From: SAR92 clade bacterium | Lineage (GTDB): Bacteria; Pseudomonadota; Gammaproteobacteria; Pseudomonadales; Porticoccaceae | NCBI GenBank assembly: GCA_018607545.1 | Contig: JABBBF010000005.1 | Span: 1-60,699 of the forward strand | Reading direction: 5' to 3' | Length of the DNA stretch: 60,699 nt | Shown here: piece by piece, positions 51,949-60,699 of the stretch | Position numbering within the stretch: the first letter of the stretch is position 1 | Layout: the number at the start of each line of letters is the position of its first letter | Program-made: the position numbers and the translations under genes | The notes under the pieces: generated by a model | Database searches by the model: none | What the model was told of the DNA's origin: nothing | What the model saw: the letters and a program-made list of their open reading frames with translations, nothing else

Positions 51949-53100
51949 ATGTTAAAAATAAAAGTATGGGTTCTGTTGACGGCACTGTTGGCGACCACTG
52001 TAAGCGCGGATCGTATCAAGGATCTTACCGATGTTGCCGGCGTGCGCTCAAACAAATTAATTGGCTTTGGTTTAGTCGCCGGTCTCCAGGGAACCGGTGA
52101 CGGTAAAGACCTGCCGCTGTCGGCGCAGAGCCTGAAAACCATGCTCTCCGGTCTCGGCGTCAGTGTCGATGGCCCGGTGAGTGATTTCGATCTGGGTGAT
52201 GCGCTGGCCTCACTGGCCACACAGAATGCCCAGAAAGAGATGAAACTGGAAAACGTTGCCGCAGTGATGGTCACCGCTGAGATGCCTGCTTTTGCAAAGC
52301 CCGGCCAGCGTATTGATATCAATGTCTCGGCCATTGGTGTTGCCGATAGCTTGCGCGGCGGCAATCTGATTATGACCCAGTTGCGCGGTGTCGACGGCAA
52401 GACCTATGCCCTGGCTCAGGGAGCGATGACGGTTACCGGTATCTCTGGAGATGCAGCGGGAACCAGCCTCACCATCGGCGTGCCCACCTCTGGGCGGATT
52501 CCCAATGGCGCCACTGTTGAGCGTCTGGTGGAAACGCCTTTTGATACCTCTGAATTTATTATTCTCAATGTAAAGGACAACGACTTTTCAACCTCGAATG
52601 CAATCACTCAGGCAATTAACGATACCTTTGGTGCTGGTATTGCCAGCGCCCTCGACGGTGTCTCGATTGCCGTAATGGCACCGGAGAATTCATCCCAGCG
52701 CGTTGCGTTTATGAGCATGATTGAAAATCTCGATGTAACCCCAGGCGAGCCGCCGGCCCGTGTGGTGATCAATTCGCGCACTGGCACTGCGGTGATCAAT
52801 CGCAATGTCAGAGTTAATGCGGTTGCCGTCACTCATGGCACTATCTCGGTGAGAATTTCAGCAACCAATGAAATCAGTCAACCCAATGCCTTTAGTGATG
52901 GTGTGACTGCAGGTGTCACTAACGCAGATATTGAAGTTGAAGAGCCCAATAACCAGATGTTTCTGTTTCAGCCCGGTGTCGACCTGCGCGAGATCGTCGA
53001 TGCAGTCAACCAAGTTGGCGCAACGCCCTCGTCACTGATTGCGATACTTGAGGCACTTAAGAGCTCAGGCAGTTTGCGAGCCGATCTGGTGGTGATCTAG
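51949..53100 (+). CDS. flgI: Flagellar P-ring protein FlgI
   Basis: FlgI forms the periplasmic P ring around the rod with help from FlgA. The 383-residue protein has a signal peptide (about 1-20, ending TVSA), then the signature RIKDLTDVAGVRSNKLIGFGLVAGLQGTGDG read in parts. PPARVVINSRTGTAVINRNVRV appears later, and the C-terminal ATPSSLIAILEALKSSGSLRADLVVI is typical. The flgJ ATG follows the stop with no gap. Confidence 0.97.
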   Translation: MLKIKVWVLLTALLATTVSADRIKDLTDVAGVRSNKLIGFGLVAGLQGTGDGKDLPLSAQSLKTMLSGLGVSVDGPVSDFDLGDALASLATQNAQKEMKLENVAAVMVTAEMPAFAKPGQRIDINVSAIGVADSLRGGNLIMTQLRGVDGKTYALAQGAMTVTGISGDAAGTSLTIGVPTSGRIPNGATVERLVETPFDTSEFIILNVKDNDFSTSNAITQAINDTFGAGIASALDGVSIAVMAPENSSQRVAFMSMIENLDVTPGEPPARVVINSRTGTAVINRNVRVNAVAVTHGTISVRISATNEISQPNAFSDGVTAGVTNADIEVEEPNNQMFLFQPGVDLREIVDAVNQVGATPSSLIAILEALKSSGSLRADLVVI

Positions 53101-53541
53101 ATGCAGAATATTGATCTGGCGGCTAAAAGCTATCTCGACTTTTCCGGCCTCGGCAATCTCAAGGCGCGAGCCAGAAATGATGATGCTGCAGCGGCCCAGG
53201 AAGTGGGCCAGCAGTTTGAAGCTATGTTTTTGCAGATGATTTTTAAATCCATGCGCGAAGCCAATGCACCGTTAAAGAGTGACCTGTTCAACTCGTCCAG
53301 TGTGGACACCTTTGAGCAGATGTATCACGAAGAGCTTTCCCAGGTTATGGCGCAGCAGGGTACCTTCGGCATGGGCAAGTGGCTCAGCGACCAGGTAAAA
53401 ACTTCGTCAGCGGCCAAGGCAATTGAAGCCTATGAACAGGCGCCTGCCGCAATGTCACTGCAAAAAACTGACGCAGCGAAACCCTTTGCGATCAAGCGCC
53501 ACGAAACCGTTCAGGGCATATCACTGAACGCAGAGCGTTAA
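53101..53541 (+). CDS. flgJ: Rod-capping protein FlgJ, rod-binding domain only
   Basis: FlgJ caps the rod during assembly. At 146 residues only the N-terminal rod-binding domain is present (VGQQFEAMFLQMIFKSMREANAPLKSDLFNSS in parts, then FEQMYHEELSQVMAQQGTFGMGKWLSDQV). The glucosaminidase/muramidase domain that most gammaproteobacterial FlgJ proteins carry (about 300 residues total) is missing and no remnant follows, since flgK starts 35 bases later. A separate lytic enzyme must open the wall. Confidence 0.94.
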   Translation: MQNIDLAAKSYLDFSGLGNLKARARNDDAAAAQEVGQQFEAMFLQMIFKSMREANAPLKSDLFNSSSVDTFEQMYHEELSQVMAQQGTFGMGKWLSDQVKTSSAAKAIEAYEQAPAAMSLQKTDAAKPFAIKRHETVQGISLNAER

Positions 53542-53576
53542 ACGACAACATTAATTACAGATAAAAGGAGGAGGCT

Positions 53577-56500
53577 ATGGCAGATATTCTATCGATCGGA
53601 GCAGGCGCTACCCAGTTGTACCGTCAGGCCCTCTCGACTGTGGGCAACAATATCGCCAACCTCAATACCGAAGGCTATTCACGCCAGATCTCAGAGACCT
53701 CGGAGAATGCTCCCAGCCAGCAGGGTACGGTGTTTGTTGGTTCCGGCGCGCGTCTCGACAATATTGAGCGAGCTTACGATGAGTTTGCCGAAGCCAGTCT
53801 GCGTGACAGTGGCAGCAAGCTTGCGACTCAGCAGCCGTTGATCGATTACGCCAATCGCGTTGTTGATATTATGGGCTCCGAGGCCTCCGGCCTCTCCAGT
53901 GCTCTGGACAAGTTTTTTGCGGCGGCGAGTGCCCTTAGTGCGGATCCGGCATCGATAAATTTGCGCAGCAGTTTCTTGCGTGAGGCTGATGGTATGGCGT
54001 CGCGTTTTCGTGAGCTATCCGGACAGCTGGGCGCGGTTGAAATCGAAACACGTGCCAATATTGAGTCACAGGTCGACAAGCTGAATAGCTTGAGCGATAA
54101 GCTCGCATTTGTGAACAAGCAGTTGAGCAAAAAATTAACATTGGAAAGTCAGCCGCCCCGATTACTTGACCAGCGCGACCAGTTGCTGCGCGAGATGTCG
54201 GCTGTGACCAAAATTCATATCACCGAGGCGTCCTCTGGCCAGATACATGTTCGTCTTGGCAGCAGTTCTGGCAGCCTGATTGTCGACCCAAAAACCAATT
54301 ATGATCTGGGCGTCAATTTTGATAACAGCGATCCCGGTCGTGTCGATCTGATCCTTGAGCCCTATGGCGATAGACGCGTAGCCAGCACGGTTAGCAGTGG
54401 TGCCCTGGGCGGGTTGATCAACTTCCGCACCCAGACGCTTTCCCCGGCGATGGACAGCTTTGACTATCTGGCGCAAACCATTGTTGCCGAAGTTAATCAG
54501 ATTCACAGTTCTGGTCTCGACGGTCGCGGCAATCGCGGTGGTGATCTGTTCGCCATCGATCCAATCTTTGATATCGCCGCGGCAACCGGCAATAGCGACA
54601 GGACTATTGCGGTTGAAGTAGTCGACCCCAAAGCATTTGACTACTCCCCATTTCGAGTCACCTGGGTCAGCGAGCAGAACAGCTGGCGTATTGAAGATCT
54701 AGCCACTGGCGCAACCTCCATGGCAGCACCAGGACCCGCCGCATTTACCCATGCCGGCATGAATATCTCGGTGGATCATATGCCCAGAGACGGTGAGAGC
54801 TATGAGATCAATCCAATCTCTCGGCCCGCCGCCGGTATTCGTCTTATCCAGACGGATCCCCTGGCTGTGGCGACAGCTGACACCATGCGAGTGATGAGTG
54901 CCGCTGATAACCTCAGCGATACCGTTGTCAGCTTGAGCCAGTCATCCACGGCGGCCAATGTCGGCTTTGATTCCGGCAAATCTATACACGAGCTCGGCAA
55001 TAACCCCAGTGCCGCTGCCGGGCAGTCAGTGTCTGCCAGTTACCTGACACCAGCCTATATTATCCCCAAGGGAACCAGCCAGGCATCATTGATGATGGAA
55101 GTACCAGATGACAGCGATCTGAGCTTCCAGGTAATGACTAAAGACGGTGTTCATGTGCTCGGACACAGTATTGATGAGGGTACTAGGACAACTATGCTCT
55201 CTGGTGATTCCGGATTCAGCAGCGACAGCAGCTATAGCGACAGCTACCTCAATCAAACAGGCACTGATGCTTATCTGGATCTGGATTTAACCTATGGCTT
55301 TCTGGCCAGTGAAGTTGAGCGCAAAGAGTGGCAGGTAGACGACAATGGACTCAGCGATGCCTTCGAACTTATCACTATTGCGGCTTCAGCCACCTCAGGC
55401 GCAGTGCGTCTGCAAGACAATAACGCCGCTGTTGCTATTGATTTGATTAGCGCCGATGCATTGCTACTGAACGGCACGTCCATGGGTCCCTTGACGCTGG
55501 CAGCGGGTAGCATAAGCTCCTCGGCAATGATGGCAGACTGGATCAATAGCGAGTCTGATAATACCGGCGTTAGCGCCGCGGCGACCAACTTTATAGAGGT
55601 TGATGCGGTCAGTATCGACTACACCCAGCAGCTAAGGATCAATGGCACAACCATTGGTGATGGTTCCTTGCTGACATCGGCCGACGAGTTGGCCGACGCG
55701 ATTAACAATGCCTCGGGGAACACCAATGTCATTGCCAAGGTAACCAGCAGTGGCAGATTACAGATTACGAATGCAGCGGGATTCGAAGGTGACAATATCA
55801 CCCTGGGCAATCCCGATGGATCTTCCAGCAGCAATGCTCTGGGACAGCCAAACAGGACCTACACAGGGCAGCTTGCTCTGCAGGGTGATGAGCAAATTCG
55901 CTTTACCTTTGGCGCGCAGGGACTGCCGTCGGATCTTGCGGTGCTGGGGCTTCGCACAGGGGTCTATGTCGATAGTCCGCTGGCTGAGGACCTCGCCGTT
56001 TTTGTGACGGGCAGTGGATCCGCATCTGTCGCCGCCGGCTTTAGCCAGCCTGATTCGACAGTAGCGGCAGAGAGCCTGGAAAAGGCCTTTACGGTCAATT
56101 TTTCCTCGCCGACTGAATACAGTATCACCGACAATGCCACGGGCACAGTGGTGGCGACCAGGGCCTACAGCACTGGGGAAGATATTCTCCACAACGGTAT
56201 GCTGATAGACGTCGACGGCAATCCGCTAGCGGGCGACAGTTTCGTTGTCGACAGCAATCAGGACGGTATTGGTGACAATGGCAATATTTTGCGCATTGTC
56301 TCCCTGCAGGATCAAGAACTGCTCGACGATGGACGCACGCTTAGCGAATCCTATATCTCTTTGGTTGGAACCGTCGGCAGCAAGGCAGCTCTGGCAATGA
56401 TGTCCAAAGAGGCGATGCAAGTGGTCTACGACCAGGCGGTTGAATCCAAGGATCAGATCGCTGGGGTCAGCCTCGATGAAGAAGCCGCCGAGCTGATTCG

Positions 56501-56582
56501 CTTTCAGCAGGCTTACCAGGCATCGGCGCAAATTATTCAGGTAGCCTCCAAGCTATTTGATTCCATATTAAATGTTCGTTGA
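53577..56582 (+). CDS. flgK: Hook-filament junction protein FlgK, unusually large
   Basis: FlgK is the first junction protein between hook and filament. The N-terminal domain (ILSIGAGATQLYRQALSTVGNNIANLNTEGYSRQ in parts) and the C-terminal coiled coil (GVSLDEEAAELIRFQQAYQASAQIIQ) are standard. The total of 1001 residues is much longer than the roughly 450-650 usual for FlgK; the additional length lies between about residues 330 and 900 in a Ser/Asp/Ala-rich region. It has a strong AAGGAGG ribosome site. Together with the large FlgE it implies bulky hook and junction surfaces. Confidence 0.94.
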   Translation: MADILSIGAGATQLYRQALSTVGNNIANLNTEGYSRQISETSENAPSQQGTVFVGSGARLDNIERAYDEFAEASLRDSGSKLATQQPLIDYANRVVDIMGSEASGLSSALDKFFAAASALSADPASINLRSSFLREADGMASRFRELSGQLGAVEIETRANIESQVDKLNSLSDKLAFVNKQLSKKLTLESQPPRLLDQRDQLLREMSAVTKIHITEASSGQIHVRLGSSSGSLIVDPKTNYDLGVNFDNSDPGRVDLILEPYGDRRVASTVSSGALGGLINFRTQTLSPAMDSFDYLAQTIVAEVNQIHSSGLDGRGNRGGDLFAIDPIFDIAAATGNSDRTIAVEVVDPKAFDYSPFRVTWVSEQNSWRIEDLATGATSMAAPGPAAFTHAGMNISVDHMPRDGESYEINPISRPAAGIRLIQTDPLAVATADTMRVMSAADNLSDTVVSLSQSSTAANVGFDSGKSIHELGNNPSAAAGQSVSASYLTPAYIIPKGTSQASLMMEVPDDSDLSFQVMTKDGVHVLGHSIDEGTRTTMLSGDSGFSSDSSYSDSYLNQTGTDAYLDLDLTYGFLASEVERKEWQVDDNGLSDAFELITIAASATSGAVRLQDNNAAVAIDLISADALLLNGTSMGPLTLAAGSISSSAMMADWINSESDNTGVSAAATNFIEVDAVSIDYTQQLRINGTTIGDGSLLTSADELADAINNASGNTNVIAKVTSSGRLQITNAAGFEGDNITLGNPDGSSSSNALGQPNRTYTGQLALQGDEQIRFTFGAQGLPSDLAVLGLRTGVYVDSPLAEDLAVFVTGSGSASVAAGFSQPDSTVAAESLEKAFTVNFSSPTEYSITDNATGTVVATRAYSTGEDILHNGMLIDVDGNPLAGDSFVVDSNQDGIGDNGNILRIVSLQDQELLDDGRTLSESYISLVGTVGSKAALAMMSKEAMQVVYDQAVESKDQIAGVSLDEEAAELIRFQQAYQASAQIIQVASKLFDSILNVR

Positions 56583-56593
56583 GGAATTGACTG

Positions 56594-57514
56594 ATGAAGG
56601 TCTCTACTAGCCAGATATTTGACCGCGCCACGACTCAGATGTCCGCGCAGCAAGCTAAGGTCTCGGAAATGCAGACTCAGTTGGCAACCGGTAAACAGGT
56701 CCTACGGCCCAGTGATAATCCCGAGCAGGCGGCATTAATTCAGCGCCTGAGCACTGCACTCAATCGTCAGGACGTCTACGAGTCCAATATTGATTCTATC
56801 AACAGTCGTCTCGGTGCCGAGGAGTCAGCACTGTTGGCCGCAGAAGATGTTATGCAGCGAATTCGCGAGCTGGCGGTTCAGGCGAGCACTGACACGGTTT
56901 CGTCGGATGGTCGTCAAATTATTGCTGCGGAAGTCACTGCATTGCGTGATCAGCTAGTCTCTCTGGCCAATTCTACGGATGTATCGGGAAACTATGTATT
57001 TTCCGGATCCATGGTACGAACCCTACCATTCTCAGAAAATGCCAGCGGTGACCTCGTCTATCAGGGCGACCAAAATCGTATGCTGGTGGATGTCTCTGAC
57101 CAGCGGCAGCTTGCACTTAACCGCCCAGGCAACGAGGCGTTCCCCAGCGTAGTGCGAGAAATCGATGGCGTCAGCGAGCGAGTGAGCTTTTTTGCTGTGA
57201 TCGATGATTTTAGTGCAGCGCTAAAAGATAACAATCAAGCACAGCTTCAGAGCAGTCTGGCTGAGGTCAGTGACCTGACACAAAATATGGCGATCTCGAT
57301 TGCCGATGTCGGTAGTCGCCTGCGTATTGCGGAATCGCAACTCGACAGCCTCACCGAAACCAAGCTGAGATATCAGACCCTGTTGTCGAATGCGGAAGAT
57401 CTCGACTACGCCACGGCGATTACCCAGTTGACCTCTGAAATTATGTCGCTGGAGGCGGGCCAGAGCAGCTTCGCAAAAATTTCTCAGTTAAGCCTTTTTG
57501 ACTATATCCGTTAA
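56594..57514 (+). CDS. flgL: Hook-filament junction protein FlgL
   Basis: FlgL is the second junction protein. The 306-residue protein starts KVSTSQIFDRATTQMSAQQAKVSEMQTQLATGKQVLRPSDNPEQAAL in parts and has the flagellin-like RIRELAVQAS and VSGNYVFSGS segments. It ends with the C-terminal coiled coil DYATAITQLTSEIMSLEAGQSSFAKI. It lies 11 bases after flgK and has a normal length. Confidence 0.95.
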   Translation: MKVSTSQIFDRATTQMSAQQAKVSEMQTQLATGKQVLRPSDNPEQAALIQRLSTALNRQDVYESNIDSINSRLGAEESALLAAEDVMQRIRELAVQASTDTVSSDGRQIIAAEVTALRDQLVSLANSTDVSGNYVFSGSMVRTLPFSENASGDLVYQGDQNRMLVDVSDQRQLALNRPGNEAFPSVVREIDGVSERVSFFAVIDDFSAALKDNNQAQLQSSLAEVSDLTQNMAISIADVGSRLRIAESQLDSLTETKLRYQTLLSNAEDLDYATAITQLTSEIMSLEAGQSSFAKISQLSLFDYIR

Positions 57515-57568
57515 ATGGCTACAGCAACTGCAACCTTTTCGATATTAACAATAACAGCGAGCGTCTAA

Positions 57569-58999
57569 ATGGCTGAAGTAGCAGGAAGCGATAGCGTCAC
57601 AGCACAGATTATGACAACTCTGGGCGCTGGCTCGGGGTTAAATATTACTAAGCTGGCCCAGGATCTTACCGATGTTGAGAAGGCGCCTAGACAGGCCAAA
57701 ATTGAAGAGGCGATGACGGCGACTGAGGCGAAAATTTCTGCCTACGGATTAATTTCATATCAGGTAAGCCTGCTACAAACGGCATTTGAAGGCCTTAATG
57801 ATGCTGATGAGTTGGCGACCAATACGGGAAGTTCAAGTGACGGTGCCGTGACTTTTAGTAGTGTCGATGGCACCGCTGAAGCGGGCACCCACAGTATTGA
57901 GGTTACCCAGCTGGCTCAGGAACAGCGCAATATGTCCGATGAGTACAGCACCTCTGATAGCAGCCTGAATAGCGGCAGCTCTTTTGACTTAAATTTTACT
58001 ATTGGCAACACCAGCACTAGTACCAGCACTGTGAGTATTTCTACGGATACCCCTGCCGGTGTTGTCAGTGCGATTAATGATGCGGATATAGGTATTACTG
58101 CCAGTCTTATCGACACCGGTATTGCCGGTGCTAACTACCGTATTGTGCTCAGTGGCGAGAATGGCAGCGAAGCGGCCTTTAGTGTCTCATCGACGCCAGA
58201 TCTGGGGTTCACCCATCCTGATAATACTTTGCAATCGGCTCAGGACGCGCAGCTCGACTATAACGGACTAACCGTTACTCGCAGCAGCAATGAAGTCTCT
58301 GATCTGATCAGTGGCACCACTGTGTCATTAAATGAAGTCACCAGCTCGGCGGCGCGTCTGACTGTGACCAGTGATCAAAATACCCTGAAGAGCGGCATCG
58401 AAAATGTGGTGACCGTATACAACGATTTTCGCGAGATTATGAATACGCTGACCAAGGCACCACAGGAAGATGTTGAATTTAGCGGCGCACTGCAGCGAGA
58501 TCTCGCTGTTGCCAGACATGTGATGGAGCAGGTGCGTGAATCTCTGTTCGAAGACTCGTCGACAGCTTCGGGTGATATCTCCGGGCTGCGTGATATTGGC
58601 ATCAGCATTAACCAGAAAGGCCAGTTGACCTTTGATGAGGATGAATACGATAGCGCTATTGCAGGCAGTTATGACGATGTTGTGATGATGCTGACCGCGA
58701 ATACCACCGATCAAAATCTCTACGGAACAGCGGATAAGGGCCTGGCCCAGGATATTGCCACCACCCTTGAAGGTTTGACCGATAGCGAAAGTCTACTGAC
58801 AACCCGTGAAGCCAATGCTGAGACTGCATTAGAAGACTACGAAGAACAGTTGGCGGAACTTGAGGAGCGTATGACGGCGGTCTACGATCGTTATCTCACG
58901 CAGTTCGCTGCCATGGAATCCATGATGGAGCGCCTTAACGGCACCAAGGAATATCTCGAAGGTCAGCTTGAGTCTCTCTCCAAAGCCTACGATAGCTAA
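57569..58999 (+). CDS. fliD: Flagellar filament cap protein FliD
   Basis: FliD forms the cap that folds flagellin at the filament tip. The 476-residue protein has the FliD N-terminal domain (LGAGSGLNITKLAQDLTDVEKAPRQAKIEE in parts), a middle with IEVTQLAQEQR, VVSAINDADIGITASLIDTG and NYRIVLSGENGS, and a C-terminal coiled coil (YEEQLAELEERMTAVYDRYLTQFAAMESMMERLN). It is placed at the end of the flg operon, followed by a terminator. No fliS or flaG lies next to it. Confidence 0.95.
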   Translation: MAEVAGSDSVTAQIMTTLGAGSGLNITKLAQDLTDVEKAPRQAKIEEAMTATEAKISAYGLISYQVSLLQTAFEGLNDADELATNTGSSSDGAVTFSSVDGTAEAGTHSIEVTQLAQEQRNMSDEYSTSDSSLNSGSSFDLNFTIGNTSTSTSTVSISTDTPAGVVSAINDADIGITASLIDTGIAGANYRIVLSGENGSEAAFSVSSTPDLGFTHPDNTLQSAQDAQLDYNGLTVTRSSNEVSDLISGTTVSLNEVTSSAARLTVTSDQNTLKSGIENVVTVYNDFREIMNTLTKAPQEDVEFSGALQRDLAVARHVMEQVRESLFEDSSTASGDISGLRDIGISINQKGQLTFDEDEYDSAIAGSYDDVVMMLTANTTDQNLYGTADKGLAQDIATTLEGLTDSESLLTTREANAETALEDYEEQLAELEERMTAVYDRYLTQFAAMESMMERLNGTKEYLEGQLESLSKAYDS

Positions 59000-59027
59000 T
59001 CCCTAATTTATCCTGCACATCTTTTCT

Positions 59028-59059
59028 AAAACCCCCGCCTTAACCCCGGGTTTTTTTAT
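59028..59059 (+). terminator. Rho-independent terminator after fliD
   Basis: AAACCC (59029-59034) pairs with GGGTTT (59048-59053), and the stem is followed by a run of T. It lies 30 bases after the fliD stop and ends the long flgB-fliD transcript. Confidence 0.75.
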
Positions 59060-59143
59060 TTCTTATCGATAATTCATTTCGCAGGTCGATCATTTAAGTC
59101 GGCCAATACTTAGCTGGCTTATAGTTGTGCAACGGCCAGGCAT

Positions 59144-59173
59144 AAAAAAACCCGGCTCAGAGAGCCGGGTTTT
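59144..59173 (-). terminator. Rho-independent terminator after flagellin
   Basis: AACCCGGCTC and GAGCCGGGTT form a perfect ten-base-pair stem with a very short loop. On the minus strand it is followed by a run of seven U (59144-59150), 26 bases after the flagellin stop. It would also work in the plus direction because of the TTTT at its other side. Confidence 0.92.
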
Positions 59174-59198
59174 GCGTACTGCGATGTTGCCGCAGATA

Positions 59199-60407
59199 TT
59201 ACTTAAGCAGTGCCAGTACAGACTGAGCCTGCTGGTTAGCTTGAGACAACATTGCCGTGCCAGCCTGCTGGATAATCTGCGTACGTGCCAGCTCAGTTGT
59301 TTCAGCAGCGTAATCAGCATCAGCGATACGGCTCATTGAAGCAGAGGTATTCTGCGAAACGTTGGCCAGGTTATCAACAGTGTACTCAAGGCGATTCATC
59401 ACCGCACCAAAGGTTGCACGCTGTGTGGTTACACCGGAAATAGCAGTGTCCAGCGTATCGAGAATGTTGGCTGTTTCAGTGGTGATAGTAGCAGTTGTTG
59501 CAGTCATGCCGCTGTTATCGGCGCCCATTACAATACCAGTAGAGGCAGCTGCGCCCGCGGTATCTGCAGATATGGTACCGGCGACATCAGAGCCACCATC
59601 ATCGGCAGTAACAGTTGGCGCGGTAGTGATTGCACCAGCAGTAGAGTAGGTTATATCAATGCCATTGCCTGCAGTGTTAGCGGCAACGGTAAACAGGAGG
59701 TCTCCGTAGCTAGAATCAGCCTGGATATCTGTGATGATTGCATCCAGATCGGTTGGGCTAGCTGAAGAGTAATCCAATGTGATTGTAGTTGTACCATCGC
59801 TGACAACAAAATCACCGTCAATTCCCGCCGCTACTGTATCGGAGATTGCAGAGGAATAAACTGCAGCTACCGCTGTAGTTGATGCTGTGCCGGCGGCCAG
59901 GTTAAAGTCAGAAAAGTCTACAGTAACTGTCTGCCCATCGTTGGCGCCAATCTGGAATGTAAACGACCCATTGCTGCTGTCGCCGCCGGTGCCATCGAGA
60001 ATGTTCTCACCGTTCCACTGGGTAGCATCAACAATGCGATCAATTTCTTCGGCCAGAGCTTTAAACTCAAGATCCAGGTTAGAGACATCAGCAGTAGTGT
60101 TGCTGTCGCTGGTAGCCTGAACAGCAAGTTCACGCATACGCTGCAACATGTTAGTTATTTCAATTGCCGCACCATCAGCAGTTTGCAACATAGAGATTGC
60201 ATCGTTGGCGTTGCGAGCAGCCTGATCCAGACCTTTAACCTGTGCATTCAGGCGCTGGCTAATGGCCAGGCCGGCTGCGTCGTCTGCTGCGGAATTGATT
60301 CTTTTACCGGTTGAAAGACGCTCCATAGCCGTATTCATTGCACGTTCGTTTTTCGCCAGTGCATTGGCAGTAATAGTAGCGCCGATGTTTGTATTGATAA
60401 CAGTCAT
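59199..60407 (-). CDS. fliC: Flagellin
   Basis: This is the filament subunit. The 402-residue protein has the conserved N-terminal D0/D1 region (INTNIGATITANALAKNERAMNTAMERLSTGKRINSAADDAAGLAIS, read in parts). The central variable region is low in complexity and rich in Thr, Ala, Asp and Gly (about residues 170-310). The conserved C-terminal region has GAVMNRLEYTVDNLANVSQNTSASMSRI and LSQANQQAQSVLALLK. Length is moderate, and no cysteine is seen. A sigma-28-type promoter lies about 80 bases upstream. Only one flagellin gene is complete in the window. Confidence 0.96.
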   Translation of the reverse strand: MTVINTNIGATITANALAKNERAMNTAMERLSTGKRINSAADDAAGLAISQRLNAQVKGLDQAARNANDAISMLQTADGAAIEITNMLQRMRELAVQATSDSNTTADVSNLDLEFKALAEEIDRIVDATQWNGENILDGTGGDSSNGSFTFQIGANDGQTVTVDFSDFNLAAGTASTTAVAAVYSSAISDTVAAGIDGDFVVSDGTTTITLDYSSASPTDLDAIITDIQADSSYGDLLFTVAANTAGNGIDITYSTAGAITTAPTVTADDGGSDVAGTISADTAGAAASTGIVMGADNSGMTATTATITTETANILDTLDTAISGVTTQRATFGAVMNRLEYTVDNLANVSQNTSASMSRIADADYAAETTELARTQIIQQAGTAMLSQANQQAQSVLALLK

Positions 60408-60487
60408 TTTAAAATCCTCAAAAAATATTAAGTTTCTTCGTCACGTTGCCAAGATTCACATTCGCTTCTGGCGCGTCCGTAACCTAT

Positions 60488-60514
60488 ACATCGACATGAC
60501 TTGCAAATACTTAA
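60488..60514 (-). promoter_or_regulatory. Possible sigma-28 promoter of flagellin
   Basis: On the minus strand TTAAG occupies the -35 position (TTAA at 60511-60514) and GTCGATGT the -10 position (60488-60495), with 15 bases between. Match to TAAAGTTT/GCCGATAA is partial, but spacing, distance to the start (about 80 bases) and the gene's identity support it. No sigma-54 element was seen upstream of this gene. Confidence 0.5.
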
Positions 60515-60601
60515 ACAGGGATTTGGATTTTATTTTTCTGTGGGTTAAGGAAACTCTGTTGATCTATTTATTAAACTTGTTAAACGCAAATTGTTAAACG
60601 C

Positions 60602-60637
60602 AAAAAAAACGCCACCCGAATACTCTCCGAGTGGCGC
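60602..60637 (-). terminator. Rho-independent terminator at the right edge, minus strand
   Basis: CGCCACCCG and CGAGTGGCG form a stem with one mismatch (about 60610-60637), followed on the minus strand by a run of eight U (60602-60609). It ends a minus-strand gene that begins beyond the window. A frame reading FLQLPATDSW and then a stop at 60665-60667 may be its C-terminus, but the fragment is too short to identify. Confidence 0.75.
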
Positions 60638-60699
60638 TTGATAACGCTAACGTGCTGACAATATTTACCAACTGTCAGTAGCAGGTAGTTGCAGGAAAT

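Noticed and set aside
53539..53564. TAAA-N14-ACAGATAA before flgK as a sigma-28 promoter
   Set aside because: Spacing is off by one and the transcript would start almost at the ribosome site; flgK more likely belongs to the flgB operon.
1..60699. CRISPR arrays, insertion sequences, prophage genes, tRNA or rRNA
   Set aside because: I looked for short regular repeats, transposase or integrase motifs and RNA gene signatures and saw none; the window is compact chromosomal DNA.

Overview
The window is chromosomal DNA of moderate GC from a gammaproteobacterium that makes a polar flagellum. The evidence is the FlhF/FlhG pair, the fliE-to-flhB gene order, the sigma-54 promoters, the H-ring proteins FlgP and FlgT, and stator genes of the sodium type (PomA/PomB). 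A marine lineage, perhaps Cellvibrionales-like, fits, but no rRNA or species marker is present, so this is inference. More than 45 of about 62 genes form one almost continuous flagellar locus of about 55 kb.

Layout. (1) 0.3-5.5 kb: housekeeping genes galU, a lipid A acyltransferase, ubiC-ubiA, yaaA, two small unknown proteins and a DUF1566 lipoprotein. (2) 5.7-9.2 kb: a sigma-28 promoter, pomA and two tandem pomB genes. (3) 9.2-13.2 kb: an ion channel, fliS, a Sel1-repeat protein and a CLC chloride transporter. (4) 13.5-29.6 kb: two sigma-54 activators (FlrA-like and FlrC-like), then fliEFGHIJ, fliKLMNOPQR and flhB. (5) 29.7-33.6 kb: five genes I cannot assign to known families, three on + and two on -, meeting tail to tail. 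(6) 33.7-38.8 kb, minus strand: flhA-flhF-flhG-fliA. (7) 39.2-42.8 kb: flgP, flgT, a FimV/LysM-like protein, a second FliK-like protein and an FlhB C-terminal-domain protein. (8) 42.8-44.9 kb, minus strand: flgA, flgM, flgN. (9) 45.2-59.0 kb: flgBCDEFGHIJKL and fliD. (10) 59.2-60.4 kb, minus strand: one flagellin.

Regulation can be partly read from the DNA. Canonical -24/-12 sigma-54 elements lie before the flrC-fliE operon, fliK, flgB and (minus strand) flhA. Sigma-28-type elements lie before pomA, flgP, flgM and flagellin. Clusters of a GCGGCAA/TTGCCGC heptamer sit next to three of the sigma-54 promoters and are candidate FlrC-like enhancers.

The most unusual points are these. Both sigma-54 activators have lost their usual signal-input parts: the FlrA-like protein has no N-terminal domain, the FlrC-like protein has a dead receiver, and no FlrB-type kinase is present. 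FlhF has degenerate GTPase motifs. The stator has two PomB genes for one PomA. An uncharacterised five-gene module, including a SPOR-domain pseudo-ATPase, occupies the place where chemotaxis genes often follow fliA. No che gene is present anywhere in the window.
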